NCBI RefSeq assembly: GCF_003854965.1
Contig: NZ_RQPI01000018.1
Location: 1 to 64,000, forward strand
Length of the DNA: 64,000 nucleotides
Direction: 5' to 3'
From: Paenibacillus rhizophilus
GTDB taxonomy: Bacteria > Bacillota > Bacilli > Paenibacillales > Paenibacillaceae
Positions 26,112 to 32,504 of this stretch are shown piece by piece. A model generated the notes under the pieces. The model worked only from the letters and a program-made list of their open reading frames with translations, had not been told where the DNA came from and did no database searches. The translations under genes and the position numbers were made by a program. How positions within the stretch are numbered: the stretch's first letter is position 1; the number at the start of each line of letters is the position of its first letter.

Positions 26112-26296
26112 ACACTAAACAGCAACTTAGTACAACTATCAGCGATTACGATTACCAGTATCTGCGGTTCCTGTCCTACTACAACGGTCTACCTGTTAAC
26201 GCGATCATAACATCGCTGCTAGAGGATGATCGCGTGGAAAATATACAGCTAGCACGAATATTCGACGGCCTATATAGACAGCAGCAAGGACAATAA
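26108..26296 (+). CDS. Small protein, possibly ribbon-helix-helix
   Basis: A 62-residue protein: a short strand-like STTIS, then helix DYDYQYLRFLSYYNGL, a turn, and helix VNAIITSLLEDD. This layout resembles ribbon-helix-helix DNA-binding proteins, but the evidence is only pattern and size. Overlaps the preceding gene by ATGA. Confidence 0.6.
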   Translation: MNTKQQLSTTISDYDYQYLRFLSYYNGLPVNAIITSLLEDDRVENIQLARIFDGLYRQQQGQ

Positions 26297-26307
26297 AGCT
26301 ATAATCC

Positions 26308-26337
26308 TTGACTTCCATGATATACTAGTAGTATATA
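26308..26337 (+). promoter_or_regulatory. Promoter with palindromic operator ahead of excisionase-like gene
   Basis: TTGACT (26308-26313) and TATATA (26332-26337) are 18 bases apart. Between and over the -10 lies a perfect 17-bp palindrome (26320-26336: ATATACTA-G-TAGTATAT), a likely repressor site. A C6/G6 hairpin (26350-26355 / 26361-26366) followed by CTTTTATT lies just downstream and may attenuate transcription. Confidence 0.65.
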
Positions 26338-26413
26338 CCATCTCCCATACCCCCCGTATAGGGGGGCTTTTATTAGGTATAATATTGCATATTATTGTTA
26401 AAGGAGGTTTGAT

Positions 26414-26581
26414 ATGGATAATTTAGTTCCAGCAAGCAAGGTATGTCAGAAGTATAACATTAGCCGCCGCACGCTCAATTATTGGCTTAATGATGGACTG
26501 CCCTGCTATCGGTTAGGGTATCGCTTGCTTAGATTCGACATGGAAGCGGTTAACGGATGGATTAGACAGAACAACAAATAA
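26414..26581 (+). CDS. Excisionase/AlpA-like helix-turn-helix protein
   Basis: A 55-residue protein with a MerR-superfamily helix-turn-helix: VPASKVCQKYNISRRTLNYW, followed by a wing-like YRLGYRLLRFDMEAV. Proteins of this size and fold serve as excisionases or AlpA-type regulators in prophages and satellites. ATG 26414 follows AAAGGAGG (26400-26406). The position between int and the replication-like gene matches satellites of the PICI type. Confidence 0.85.
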   Translation: MDNLVPASKVCQKYNISRRTLNYWLNDGLPCYRLGYRLLRFDMEAVNGWIRQNNK

Positions 26582-26599
26582 GTTAAGGAGTAAATAGTA

Positions 26600-27514
26600 T
26601 TGGATGGTATCGTGTATCGCCCGGACGAAACAACGGGCGAGCTAATGGCGGATAATGTTAACCTAAACAAGAAGATTATAGTTGACAAGGAAACTAGGCA
26701 GAGGCAAATAGATGGCAAGAATCAGCATGAAGAGAACCAAAAAATTAAAAAGCTCAGGGGTCCCAATTATACTAACTGCTTTGTAGAGCGGTGGCCCGAG
26801 CTTAATAGCAATGCAGGGCCAGAGTTAGGGGCCTTATTCCCTTTGTTGCTTTATATGCAGCTTGATAAGGATGAGCTACTAATCAAAGGAGGTAACCCTG
26901 CCCGTATCGCTGATATAGCTGACATGATTGGCAGAGGCGAGCGGCAGACAAAAGAGGCCATCAAGCGGCTAAGAGAGATAGATGTAATCATCAAAGAGGG
27001 CTCTGGGCCCCGCAATACGCAGTACAGAATTAACAGCAAGTATGCAATCATGGGAACATTCCCGCAAGAAAGGAAAGATCAAATGTACATTAGACTGTAC
27101 CACAAAGAGGCCAGAGACAAACTAAAACAAATAACGCTAGAGGACGCTAATATCCTCACCCGGATTATCCCTCTATTCCATTATAGCGAATACGTGCTTT
27201 GTGGAAACCCGACAGAGCCTAATCGAGAGCTAGTTTCCCCCCTCACAATGGCCGAGCTTGCCGAGATCATTAGTATTAAACGGCCAACGCTAATTAGCCA
27301 TATTGGTAACTTAGTTAAGGCAGGATACATTCTTAGGCTTACCGGGATAGGCAACGCCTCTATATTTAAGGTTAACCCGGACATATTTAGCCGCGAGAAT
27401 ACCCTAAATTCCGAGACTGCACAAGCGCTTAGGGCAGACTTTAACAGGGTGGCAAGCATCCACGAGCGCGAAAGTAAAGCGGCAGAGCTAGGGATAGACA
27501 CTTTAGCAGACTAA
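26600..27514 (+). CDS. Tandem winged-helix protein, probable replication initiator or regulator
   Basis: A 304-residue protein starting at TTG 26600 (9 bases after AAGGAG). A charged N-terminus is followed by one winged-helix region at about 90-150 (ARIADIADMIGRGERQTKEAI, then EIDVIIKEGSGPRNTQYRIN) and a second at about 215-265 (LTMAELAEIISIKRPTLISH; LVKAGYILRLTGIGNASIFKV). Two winged helices in tandem are typical of iteron-type Rep proteins and some phage replication proteins. Two 19-bp repeats lie directly behind the gene. The function is inferred from architecture. Confidence 0.75.
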   Translation: MDGIVYRPDETTGELMADNVNLNKKIIVDKETRQRQIDGKNQHEENQKIKKLRGPNYTNCFVERWPELNSNAGPELGALFPLLLYMQLDKDELLIKGGNPARIADIADMIGRGERQTKEAIKRLREIDVIIKEGSGPRNTQYRINSKYAIMGTFPQERKDQMYIRLYHKEARDKLKQITLEDANILTRIIPLFHYSEYVLCGNPTEPNRELVSPLTMAELAEIISIKRPTLISHIGNLVKAGYILRLTGIGNASIFKVNPDIFSRENTLNSETAQALRADFNRVASIHERESKAAELGIDTLAD

Positions 27515-27519
27515 AGAGA

Positions 27520-27560
27520 TGTCAGGATTCCGCCCTAATACTGTCAGGATTCCGCACTAA
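27520..27560 (+). repeat. Two iteron-like direct repeats
   Basis: TGTCAGGATTCCGCCCTAA at 27520-27538 recurs with one change at 27542-27560, a 22-base period close to two helical turns. The location directly behind the Rep-like gene fits iterons. Confidence 0.6.
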
Positions 27561-27562
27561 AG

Positions 27563-27612
27563 AAAAGTGCCTCAAACCCTTGTGGCTCTAAGGCTCAAGG
27601 CACTTTTAGGTC
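27563..27612 (+). terminator. Hairpin terminator after the Rep-like gene
   Basis: AAAAGTGCC (27563-27571) pairs perfectly with GGCACTTTT (27599-27607), with an inner CCTT/AAGG stem, and T residues follow. Confidence 0.75.
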
Positions 27613-27819
27613 ATTTTAAATTAATATTTAATAGTCCAATTAAAAAGATATTCTATGCAAATTCTTTATTTGCGCAGTCAGGTAATATTACAGGGCAAAT
27701 ATATGAAGCTGAATCACCTGTAAGGGGATTTTTTAATAGCTTAAGGTTAATCTTAATATGTCTATCCCTCCTCCGCTGCACATAACAACGTGATTACGAG
27801 GAGGGACGACCCTAAGGGG

Positions 27820-27979
27820 AGTCTAAATATTTAAACGGGGTCAGGTGTAATTACCTTAATAGGAGAGGAGCAACAAGCGACGAGCAATTAAAGATTTATT
27901 ATCTTGCCTTCGGGCAAGAGCCGATGGAATCGGCTATATAAATAACTTGCTCAAATATTATTTTGTTAATATTTAGACT
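27820..27979 (+). ncRNA. Candidate structured RNA, about 160 nt
   Basis: A closing 12-bp perfect stem (27820-27831 AGTCTAAATATT with 27968-27979 AATATTTAGACT) encloses a second stem GAGCAA (27882-27887) / TTGCTC (27947-27952). Inside are ATTTAT/ATAAAT and two perfect apical hairpins: CTTGCC-TTCG-GGCAAG (27903-27918, a stable UUCG-type loop) and AGCCGAT-GGA-ATCGGCT (27919-27935). Nested pairing of this extent is unlikely by chance in AT-rich DNA. I do not recognise a known RNA class; strand is assumed from neighbouring genes. Confidence 0.55.
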
Positions 27980-28070
27980 GCTACCGCAGATGGGCATATG
28001 TTAAACTTTCAGCTTTCAACTTGATGTTGAATATATTGGGGAGCAACGCAAACCAGTTAATACAATTAAT

Positions 28071-28102
28071 ATTGCTTACGCAATACGCTGTTTACAGCGT
28101 AT
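28071..28102. repeat. Two overlapping inverted repeats before protease gene
   Basis: ATTGC-TTAC-GCAAT (28071-28084) and ATACGCTG-TTTA-CAGCGTAT (28083-28102) are both perfect, about 50-80 bases ahead of the next start. They may be operators or leader hairpins. Confidence 0.5.
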
Positions 28103-28150
28103 AATCATTTCTTTAATTCAATAAGCACTTGTACACGAAAGAGGTCAAAA

Positions 28151-28870
28151 ATGAACCCTAATCAAATAAGTCCGTTAATGGGCTACAAAAAGATAAGTAT
28201 TACCCTTGCTAACATTGATAAGAATATTACCAATACAGATACACATCAGTTTGACCCGGACCTAATGTATACTCGTTTTATTCTGTGTCATGAAGGAGAC
28301 AACGCAAACGGCGACTTCTTTACAAAAGATGTCTTGTATGCGGCGCAGAAAACGCCTAAGACGAAGCCTATTAACTGGGAGCATGGTCAGCCGATTATTG
28401 GTACTATCCTTGATAGCGTATATAAGGAGGATACCAGCGGGAAAGGATATATTGAGGCTGAAGGCGCAATATGGAAATATGTATACCCGGAGCAAGCAAA
28501 AAAGATAAAGGATAAGTTTTCAACTGGAAGCTTAAAGGTGTCAATGGAGTGTTATTATAAAGATGCAAGTTACAAGGTAGGTAATACTTTATACACTCAA
28601 CATCAAGCTGAAAGCTTAGGGTTGATACCTTATGTAGGGCGCGAATATATGGGCCAAAAGGTATATCGTGTGTTCAATGAGGTCATTTTCGGCGGTGTAG
28701 GAGTTGTTGCGAATCCGGCAGATAAGGCAGCTGTGTTTCTGTCTGTGGCTAAGGATAATAATGATAGACCTTTTGCACACCTTCAATTGTCGGCGGCACA
28801 GCAAGGCCCTGAGAAGCTCAGTAAAGCTAAGGCAAAAGAAGCATTTGCACACTTGAAGCTTAAAGCTTAA
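28151..28870 (+). CDS. Phage prohead (capsid maturation) protease homologue
   Basis: A 239-residue protein resembling phage prohead core proteases. Features are NWEHGQPIIGTILDSVY with candidate catalytic H78, a GAIWKYVYPEQAKKI stretch, STGSLKVSMEC with candidate nucleophile serine (S127 or S131), and the family-like ending FGGVGVVANPADKAAV at about 180-194. Such enzymes cut scaffold and capsid proteins during head assembly. No portal, capsid or terminase gene is nearby, so this is an orphan. ATG 28151 follows AAAGAGGTC. Family call is by motif; catalytic residues are tentative. Confidence 0.7.
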   Translation: MNPNQISPLMGYKKISITLANIDKNITNTDTHQFDPDLMYTRFILCHEGDNANGDFFTKDVLYAAQKTPKTKPINWEHGQPIIGTILDSVYKEDTSGKGYIEAEGAIWKYVYPEQAKKIKDKFSTGSLKVSMECYYKDASYKVGNTLYTQHQAESLGLIPYVGREYMGQKVYRVFNEVIFGGVGVVANPADKAAVFLSVAKDNNDRPFAHLQLSAAQQGPEKLSKAKAKEAFAHLKLKA

Positions 28871-29224
28871 GTTTATTATCACTGAACGCGTTAAGCCGCC
28901 AAACGGCGGCAATACATAAGGATTATCATTCGGATAATCAATGCTTTATGAATTGATAAAATAAAGTAACACACAAAATTTTCTTTCGGATAATTGTATA
29001 TTTATAAAAATGTGATTGTATATTTTAAGATGCTTCAAGCCTAAAAAATTTGTAATTAGCAGAATGATATTTTTGATATAAAAAATAAATGTTCATAATT
29101 ATAATTCAGACGAGAACATTAAAGGGGATAGTCGAGAAAGACCAAGATCAAATAAGTATATAGCTTCTATTGGATTCTATAGACATCCTTATTAGTTATT
29201 ACAGATAAATCAGAGGTGGTTTTT
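28871..29224 (+). other. AT-rich non-coding stretch with two hairpins
   Basis: Contains GCCGCC-AAAC-GGCGGC at 28895-28910 and GATTATC/GATAATC at about 28921-28939, neither with a T tract. The remainder is AT-rich with no gene; a promoter for the next gene probably lies here. Confidence 0.55.
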
Positions 29225-29938
29225 GTGTACGAAGAAGGGCAGATTTTTGAGATTGAAAATTCAGGATATAAGGCTGGAAATAACCCTCTATTTGGTAAAT
29301 ATCATAAAACCTTTAATTTTGCACCTGTTCCATACGGCAGTCCAGCTAGACAGGCTTTTAAGGCTAGAATTGCTTCCGAATTGGATGTGAATTATTTGTT
29401 ATTTGGTGAAGTAAAGGTTGAAGTAATACTCTATTTAAGTGAACAAAAACGATTTGAAACACCAGAACTAGCTGATTTAGATAACTATGCGAAATTAATA
29501 TGTGATTCTATTAAAGGATCTGAAGGATTACTAATTGACGACTCTCAAATTCAATCCCTAAATATTTCATGGATTGATACTACTGAAGATCCCTATTTTG
29601 AAATTAATATACTTGGTGCTCCTGACGAATTTGTTATGAAGCCATTAAAACTCTATGAGATGCCAAACAATCTTTTTTACCCGATATCTTCAAAAACTTG
29701 GACTACTGAAGGTATAAATGATACTAAACAGAGCTTAAAACCTATACTTGAAGCGATTGAGAAAATGACAAAGAATAGTCATAAGTTCAGACATGAATTA
29801 AGACAAAAAGGATTTGAGTTGAGTAGAGCATTTTTCCTAAGCCAAGGCATTAGTCCAATCTTGCCGGGATTTCATAAGAATCGAGTAATCGACGGGGGAT
29901 TTGAACTTGTACTAAAAGAGCAATGGAAAAGATTATGA
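29225..29938 (+). CDS. RusA-like Holliday junction resolvase
   Basis: A 237-residue protein whose first 140 residues match the RusA fold: ADLDNYAKLICDSIKG and LLIDDSQIQSLNISW contain the conserved acidic residues that bind magnesium and cut junctions. RusA proteins are usually encoded by prophages and satellites. A C-terminal extension of about 90 residues (KNSHKFRHELRQKGFEL) is not part of the core. The start chosen is GTG 29225; GTG 29216 lies inside the ribosome-binding site GAGGTGG. Confidence 0.85.
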   Translation: MYEEGQIFEIENSGYKAGNNPLFGKYHKTFNFAPVPYGSPARQAFKARIASELDVNYLLFGEVKVEVILYLSEQKRFETPELADLDNYAKLICDSIKGSEGLLIDDSQIQSLNISWIDTTEDPYFEINILGAPDEFVMKPLKLYEMPNNLFYPISSKTWTTEGINDTKQSLKPILEAIEKMTKNSHKFRHELRQKGFELSRAFFLSQGISPILPGFHKNRVIDGGFELVLKEQWKRL

Positions 29939-30021
29939 ACAATTTTTCTAATGCCATTCATCCTTTGGATTGTGTATCATTTGATCGGGTATAAGTACTG
30001 TATTTGAGAGTAGGGAGTAAA

Positions 30022-30753
30022 ATGATATTTAAAAAACATATAACAAAATATTTTAGTAGCAACGGAAGAATTGACGATTTAAAAAGAATTGAAGAGGCAA
30101 TTAAGGAACATAAAAAACACTTTATTATAAAAACACAATCCAAGTTAGAAAAACCCGAGAGGTTATTAGGGGAGAATGGATTACTTTATATACAAAGAAC
30201 TTTATACCGATCTCAGGTAATAATTGAAGGAGTAGTATTATCTCTGAATAATAGAAATGTGTTAATGGCGATTTTAGGAGTTCGTTCTCATATTGAAATT
30301 ACTGGAACACTCACTTATTTGCACAAACGCCTTAAAAGTTTTTACGCTGGTAACATTTCTTATGAAGATCTTGATAGGTCGTTATACAGGTTATCACTTG
30401 GTGGGAAAGTTAAAGATCATTCTGATATGCCTGATCCTATTGGTGTAATGGATTTAATTGATTCAATTGATGACTACTACAAAAAGATAAGTGGAAGCAA
30501 AGAAAAGATGTTTAGAGTAGCTTATGATAACTTGTCAGAATTTTGTCATCCAAACTGTTTTGGATTATTTATGGGCAGCGATGTTTTTCCGGAAACACGG
30601 GAGGTAATTTACCATAAACCCGGTGAAATAAATGAGGAAAATTACTGGTTTGTAAGCTTATTTTTAATGTCTATAGCCACCACAATTCCTATATATAACA
30701 ATATATTCGAGATGCTGGAGAAAAATGAAGTATTACCAAATATTTTTCGTTAG
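30022..30753 (+). CDS. Helical protein of unknown function, DUF5677-like, possible defence cargo
   Basis: A 243-residue, mostly helical protein. The motif-like segments LYRSQVIIEGVVLSLNNR, GVRSHIEITGTLTYLHKR and YDNLSEFCHPN resemble DUF5677-type proteins, which often occur in accessory and defence islands. A canonical R-x4-6-H HEPN ribonuclease motif is not evident. ATG 30022 follows AGGGAG; TTG 30004 is upstream but less likely. As the last gene before the right junction it occupies the usual cargo position. Confidence 0.6.
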   Translation: MIFKKHITKYFSSNGRIDDLKRIEEAIKEHKKHFIIKTQSKLEKPERLLGENGLLYIQRTLYRSQVIIEGVVLSLNNRNVLMAILGVRSHIEITGTLTYLHKRLKSFYAGNISYEDLDRSLYRLSLGGKVKDHSDMPDPIGVMDLIDSIDDYYKKISGSKEKMFRVAYDNLSEFCHPNCFGLFMGSDVFPETREVIYHKPGEINEENYWFVSLFLMSIATTIPIYNNIFEMLEKNEVLPNIFR

Positions 30754-31186
30754 AGTAGTTTGAAATGATCAAATCATCACGAACTCTTAACTTAGATACT
30801 TTATTTCGGTAATCTAAGAGCGTCAGAAGGAATAAATCAACTACAAATTATAAGAAATTTCTCTTTTTGCTGTTTTTAAGGAAAATCGATATATTATATA
30901 TGTGAACCTGCGTAAGTGCAAAATGGCTTGGTCTGTTGTGCTGGCGTTGAATATCCCCCTACCCCTTTACTCCCCGCTGTTTCTCGGGGCGGGGAAAAAA
31001 GAGAAAAAAATCAGACTAATACGGTTGACAATTATTCCTAGAAAGGATATCTTTCTCTTAGGCATTTATGCCTGTAAATATTTAAAGTGAAACCCGATAA
31101 ATAATCGGTGTCTCGTTAAGTTTTGCTTAGATAACAATCCCTACTTATACTTATCTCACCTTGCGCAAACCCTTGATAGACAAGGG
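30754..31186 (+). other. Non-coding right arm of the element
   Basis: It includes hairpin TCCCCGC/GCGGGGA (30971-30977 / 30989-30995) next to a purine run, and CCGAT/ATCGG at 31094-31108. A 62-codon frame at 30902-31090 has no ribosome-binding site and an odd composition. This arm may bind integrase and excisionase. Confidence 0.5.
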
Positions 31187-31315
31187 CGCGGGAACATCGA
31201 TTCTATCAGCCACCTGTTCGGCTACACGATCAACATCAGTAAGTCCAAACCGACCAATAGCGAGTTTATCGCCATGGTAGCCGATAAGCTACGGATTGAG
31301 CACAAGGTGTCGTGA
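31187..31315 (+). repeat. spo0A 3'-end repeat, right copy (recoded tail)
   Basis: A fragment encoding the last 42 residues and stop of Spo0A, identical in protein to 23782-23910 but different at 18 bases in 16 codons. It has no start codon or upstream spo0A sequence. It is one half of the attachment site that would be rejoined to spo0A on excision. Confidence 0.95.
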
Positions 31316-31329
31316 AAGGGTAAGGATCA
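31304..31329 (+). other. Attachment site attR (candidate core)
   Basis: A 26-base block identical to 23899-23924; host sequence is expected from 31330 onward. Confidence 0.75.
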
Positions 31330-31632
31330 AGATAAGTAATTGTTCGACCAACTTGTTTTATGGCTAATCAACAAATATCACTCCTTTATTTGGTTGTCAA
31401 AACCAGATGAAGGAGTGTTTTTTTACCAATTTCAATAAGCATTGGATGTTATGATAGGTAATGAAATCTGGAAGTATTTGATATCTTGCACAAGATTTAT
31501 TTCGCTTATTTAAATGAGATAAATAAGGCAGACCGCAAGGGTCTGCCTCAAATGAGAACATTCAAAAGATATGTAGATTAAGATAGCAGACTTGTAAGGC
31601 GCTGCCCAGTTATTAAAAAAGATAGAATTGGG
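31330..31632. other. Non-coding stretch between attR and sda-like gene
   Basis: Besides the plus-strand terminator, it holds AGGCAGACC/GGTCTGCCT (31526-31548), a hairpin placed to terminate the minus-strand sda-like gene (T-rich TTATTTAT follows on that strand). No gene seen. Confidence 0.65.
31379..31424 (+). terminator. Strong terminator beyond attR, probably the original spo0A terminator
   Basis: CACTCCTT (31379-31386) pairs with AAGGAGTG (31410-31417), followed by seven T residues. It sits 64 bases after the duplicated spo0A stop, the distance expected for a spo0A terminator before the element entered. Confidence 0.8.
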
Positions 31633-31806
31633 TTAAAAACGCTCGGAATGCTCCAGACTTCTCTTGGACAGAACGTCTTCGATAATTTCAATGAATTCGG
31701 GAGATGCCTTCGCCTGTACCGCCAATTCATAGATGTTCAACAGCTGTTCATTCGTCAACATTTCAAGTGAGGAGGGGCGCGGAGAAGGAGTAAAATGATA
31801 GTTCAT
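31633..31806 (-). CDS. Sda-like sporulation histidine kinase inhibitor
   Basis: A 57-residue protein whose core SLEMLTNEQLLNIYELAVQA and EFIEIIEDVLSKRSLEH matches the helical hairpin of Sda (B. subtilis core: LSDELLIESY, DFIELIENEIKRRSL). Sda binds sporulation kinases such as KinA and blocks phosphate flow to Spo0A when replication is disturbed. ATG 31806 follows GGAGGA at about 6 bases; longer frames upstream are not needed. A 10-residue N-terminal extension precedes the core. It lies about 0.3 kb from the spo0A element, directly behind an agr-like cluster. Confidence 0.85.
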   Translation of the reverse strand: MNYHFTPSPRPSSLEMLTNEQLLNIYELAVQAKASPEFIEIIEDVLSKRSLEHSERF

Positions 31807-31967
31807 TAGATTCCTCCATAAGTTAAATAGTTTCGAAAATACATCCTTTCCAAATGGTACCATTTATATGTCTGCTTGTCTCCTCTCATTCTCCCCCTCA
31901 ATTTTTCTTTACATATCATGGATAATATGGCATAATAATTGCTTTTGTTTTGTGAAGCCGAAAAATA

Positions 31968-32011
31968 AAAATAGCACCACAAATTGACAGGCAATTTGTA
32001 GCGCTATTTTT
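31968..32011. terminator. Bidirectional terminator after the LytTR gene
   Basis: AAAATAGC..GCTATTTT outer arms and ACAAATTG/CAATTTGT inner arms form a long hairpin, with T/A runs on both sides. It separates the agr-like operon from the sda-like gene on the minus strand. Confidence 0.8.
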
Positions 32012-32033
32012 AATGGATGAATCGATATTGAGA

Positions 32034-32363
32034 TTACAGCTTTTTGTCGGCTGCAGCAAGGAATTTTCGGACACGCACTTCGTTCGCTTCCGAAACCGTG
32101 GCGAACTGATCTCCAGGATAGAAGAGCACAACCTTTCGGAGGGCATCATAACCGTTCAGATTGTTCATATTGACGACATTGCTGCGATCCAGACGCTCGA
32201 ATCCACGACTCCCATATGCGGCATAGAGATCAGACAAAGTTGTGGGGAGAACAAACTCGCCTTCTTTTGTGTGGACGAATATTGTATTTTTGTAGTTGGA
32301 GAAATACAATATTTCTTCCTCGCGAATTTCCCGGGAGGAACCGTCTTTTAGTAGAACACGCAT
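32034..32363 (-). CDS. Stand-alone LytTR DNA-binding regulator
   Basis: A 109-residue protein that is almost entirely a LytTR domain (EEILYFSNYKNTIFVHTKEG; LSDLYAAYGSRGFERLDRSNVVNMNNL). Classic AgrA has a receiver domain in front of this module; here there is none. LytTR proteins bind direct repeats upstream of target genes. ATG 32363 follows AAGGGGA. As the last gene of the operon it is the probable output regulator; how it is switched without phosphorylation is unknown. Confidence 0.92.
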   Translation of the reverse strand: MRVLLKDGSSREIREEEILYFSNYKNTIFVHTKEGEFVLPTTLSDLYAAYGSRGFERLDRSNVVNMNNLNGYDALRKVVLFYPGDQFATVSEANEVRVRKFLAAADKKL

Positions 32364-32384
32364 GTTTTCCCCTTCCTTGATCGA

Positions 32385-32504
32385 TTACTTGCGCAATTCT
32401 TGCGGGATTTCGGGACTGTTCGCGAAAGGTTTCAATACAGTTGCAAACACACGAGCTGAAGCAGTCAGAGTAGCAGAAGCATACTGAGCCATTGCTTTTT
32501 TCAT
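32385..32504 (-). CDS. AgrD-like autoinducer prepeptide lacking cysteine
   Basis: A 39-residue peptide: basic/amphipathic N-terminal half (MKKAMAQYASATLTASARV), a central segment FATVLKPFANS, and the typical acidic C-terminal recognition tail PEIPQELRK. In known AgrD proteins AgrB removes this tail and closes a thiolactone or lactone on Cys or Ser five residues from the new end. Here no cysteine exists and the expected position is leucine; the nearest candidates are T22 and S30. ATG 32504 follows AAAGGAGG and overlaps the agrB stop (ATGA). Confidence 0.82.
   Translation of the reverse strand: MKKAMAQYASATLTASARVFATVLKPFANSPEIPQELRK

Larger units (their letters stand above)
27515..28150 (+). 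other. Non-coding region: iteron-like repeats, terminator, structured RNA, hairpins
   Basis: About 640 bases without a credible gene (a 72-codon frame at 27567-27785 has no ribosome-binding site and overlaps the terminator). It contains direct repeats at 27520-27560, a hairpin terminator at 27563-27612, a branched foldable segment at 27820-27979, and two hairpins at 28071-28102 shortly before the next gene. An origin of replication or a regulatory RNA is plausible. Confidence 0.65.
23899..31329. mobile_element. Integrated element at the 3' end of spo0A (about 7.4 kb, phage-satellite-like)
   Basis: Bounded by a 26-bp direct repeat (23899-23924 and 31304-31329) at the spo0A stop codon; unit length is 7,405 bp. 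Content is visibly more AT-rich than the flanks. Gene order: integrase, two small genes, two overlapping small genes, excisionase-like HTH, tandem winged-helix protein, structured non-coding region, prohead-protease homologue, RusA-like resolvase, possible defence cargo. There is no relaxase, portal, terminase or tail gene, so self-transfer is unlikely; a satellite dependent on a helper phage or a remnant prophage fits best. The nature of the element is inferred. Confidence 0.85.

Noticed and set aside
27567..27785. 72-codon frame behind the Rep-like gene
   Set aside because: Begins inside a terminator hairpin and lacks a ribosome-binding site.
30902..31090. 62-codon frame in the right arm of the element
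   Set aside because: No ribosome-binding site; composition follows a C/G hairpin and A-runs; likely chance.
31187..31315. Right-hand spo0A tail as a separate small gene
   Set aside because: It lacks a start codon and ribosome-binding site in the spo0A frame; it is an attachment-site remnant.
23899..31329. Interpretation of the element as an ICE or complete prophage
   Set aside because: No relaxase, coupling protein, terminase, portal, capsid or tail genes are present in its 7.4 kb.
31917..31925. DnaA-box-like sequence (TTATCCATG on the minus strand) upstream of the sda-like gene
   Set aside because: Only 7 of 9 positions match; B. subtilis sda has several DnaA boxes, here I see a single weak one, so it is not claimed as regulatory.
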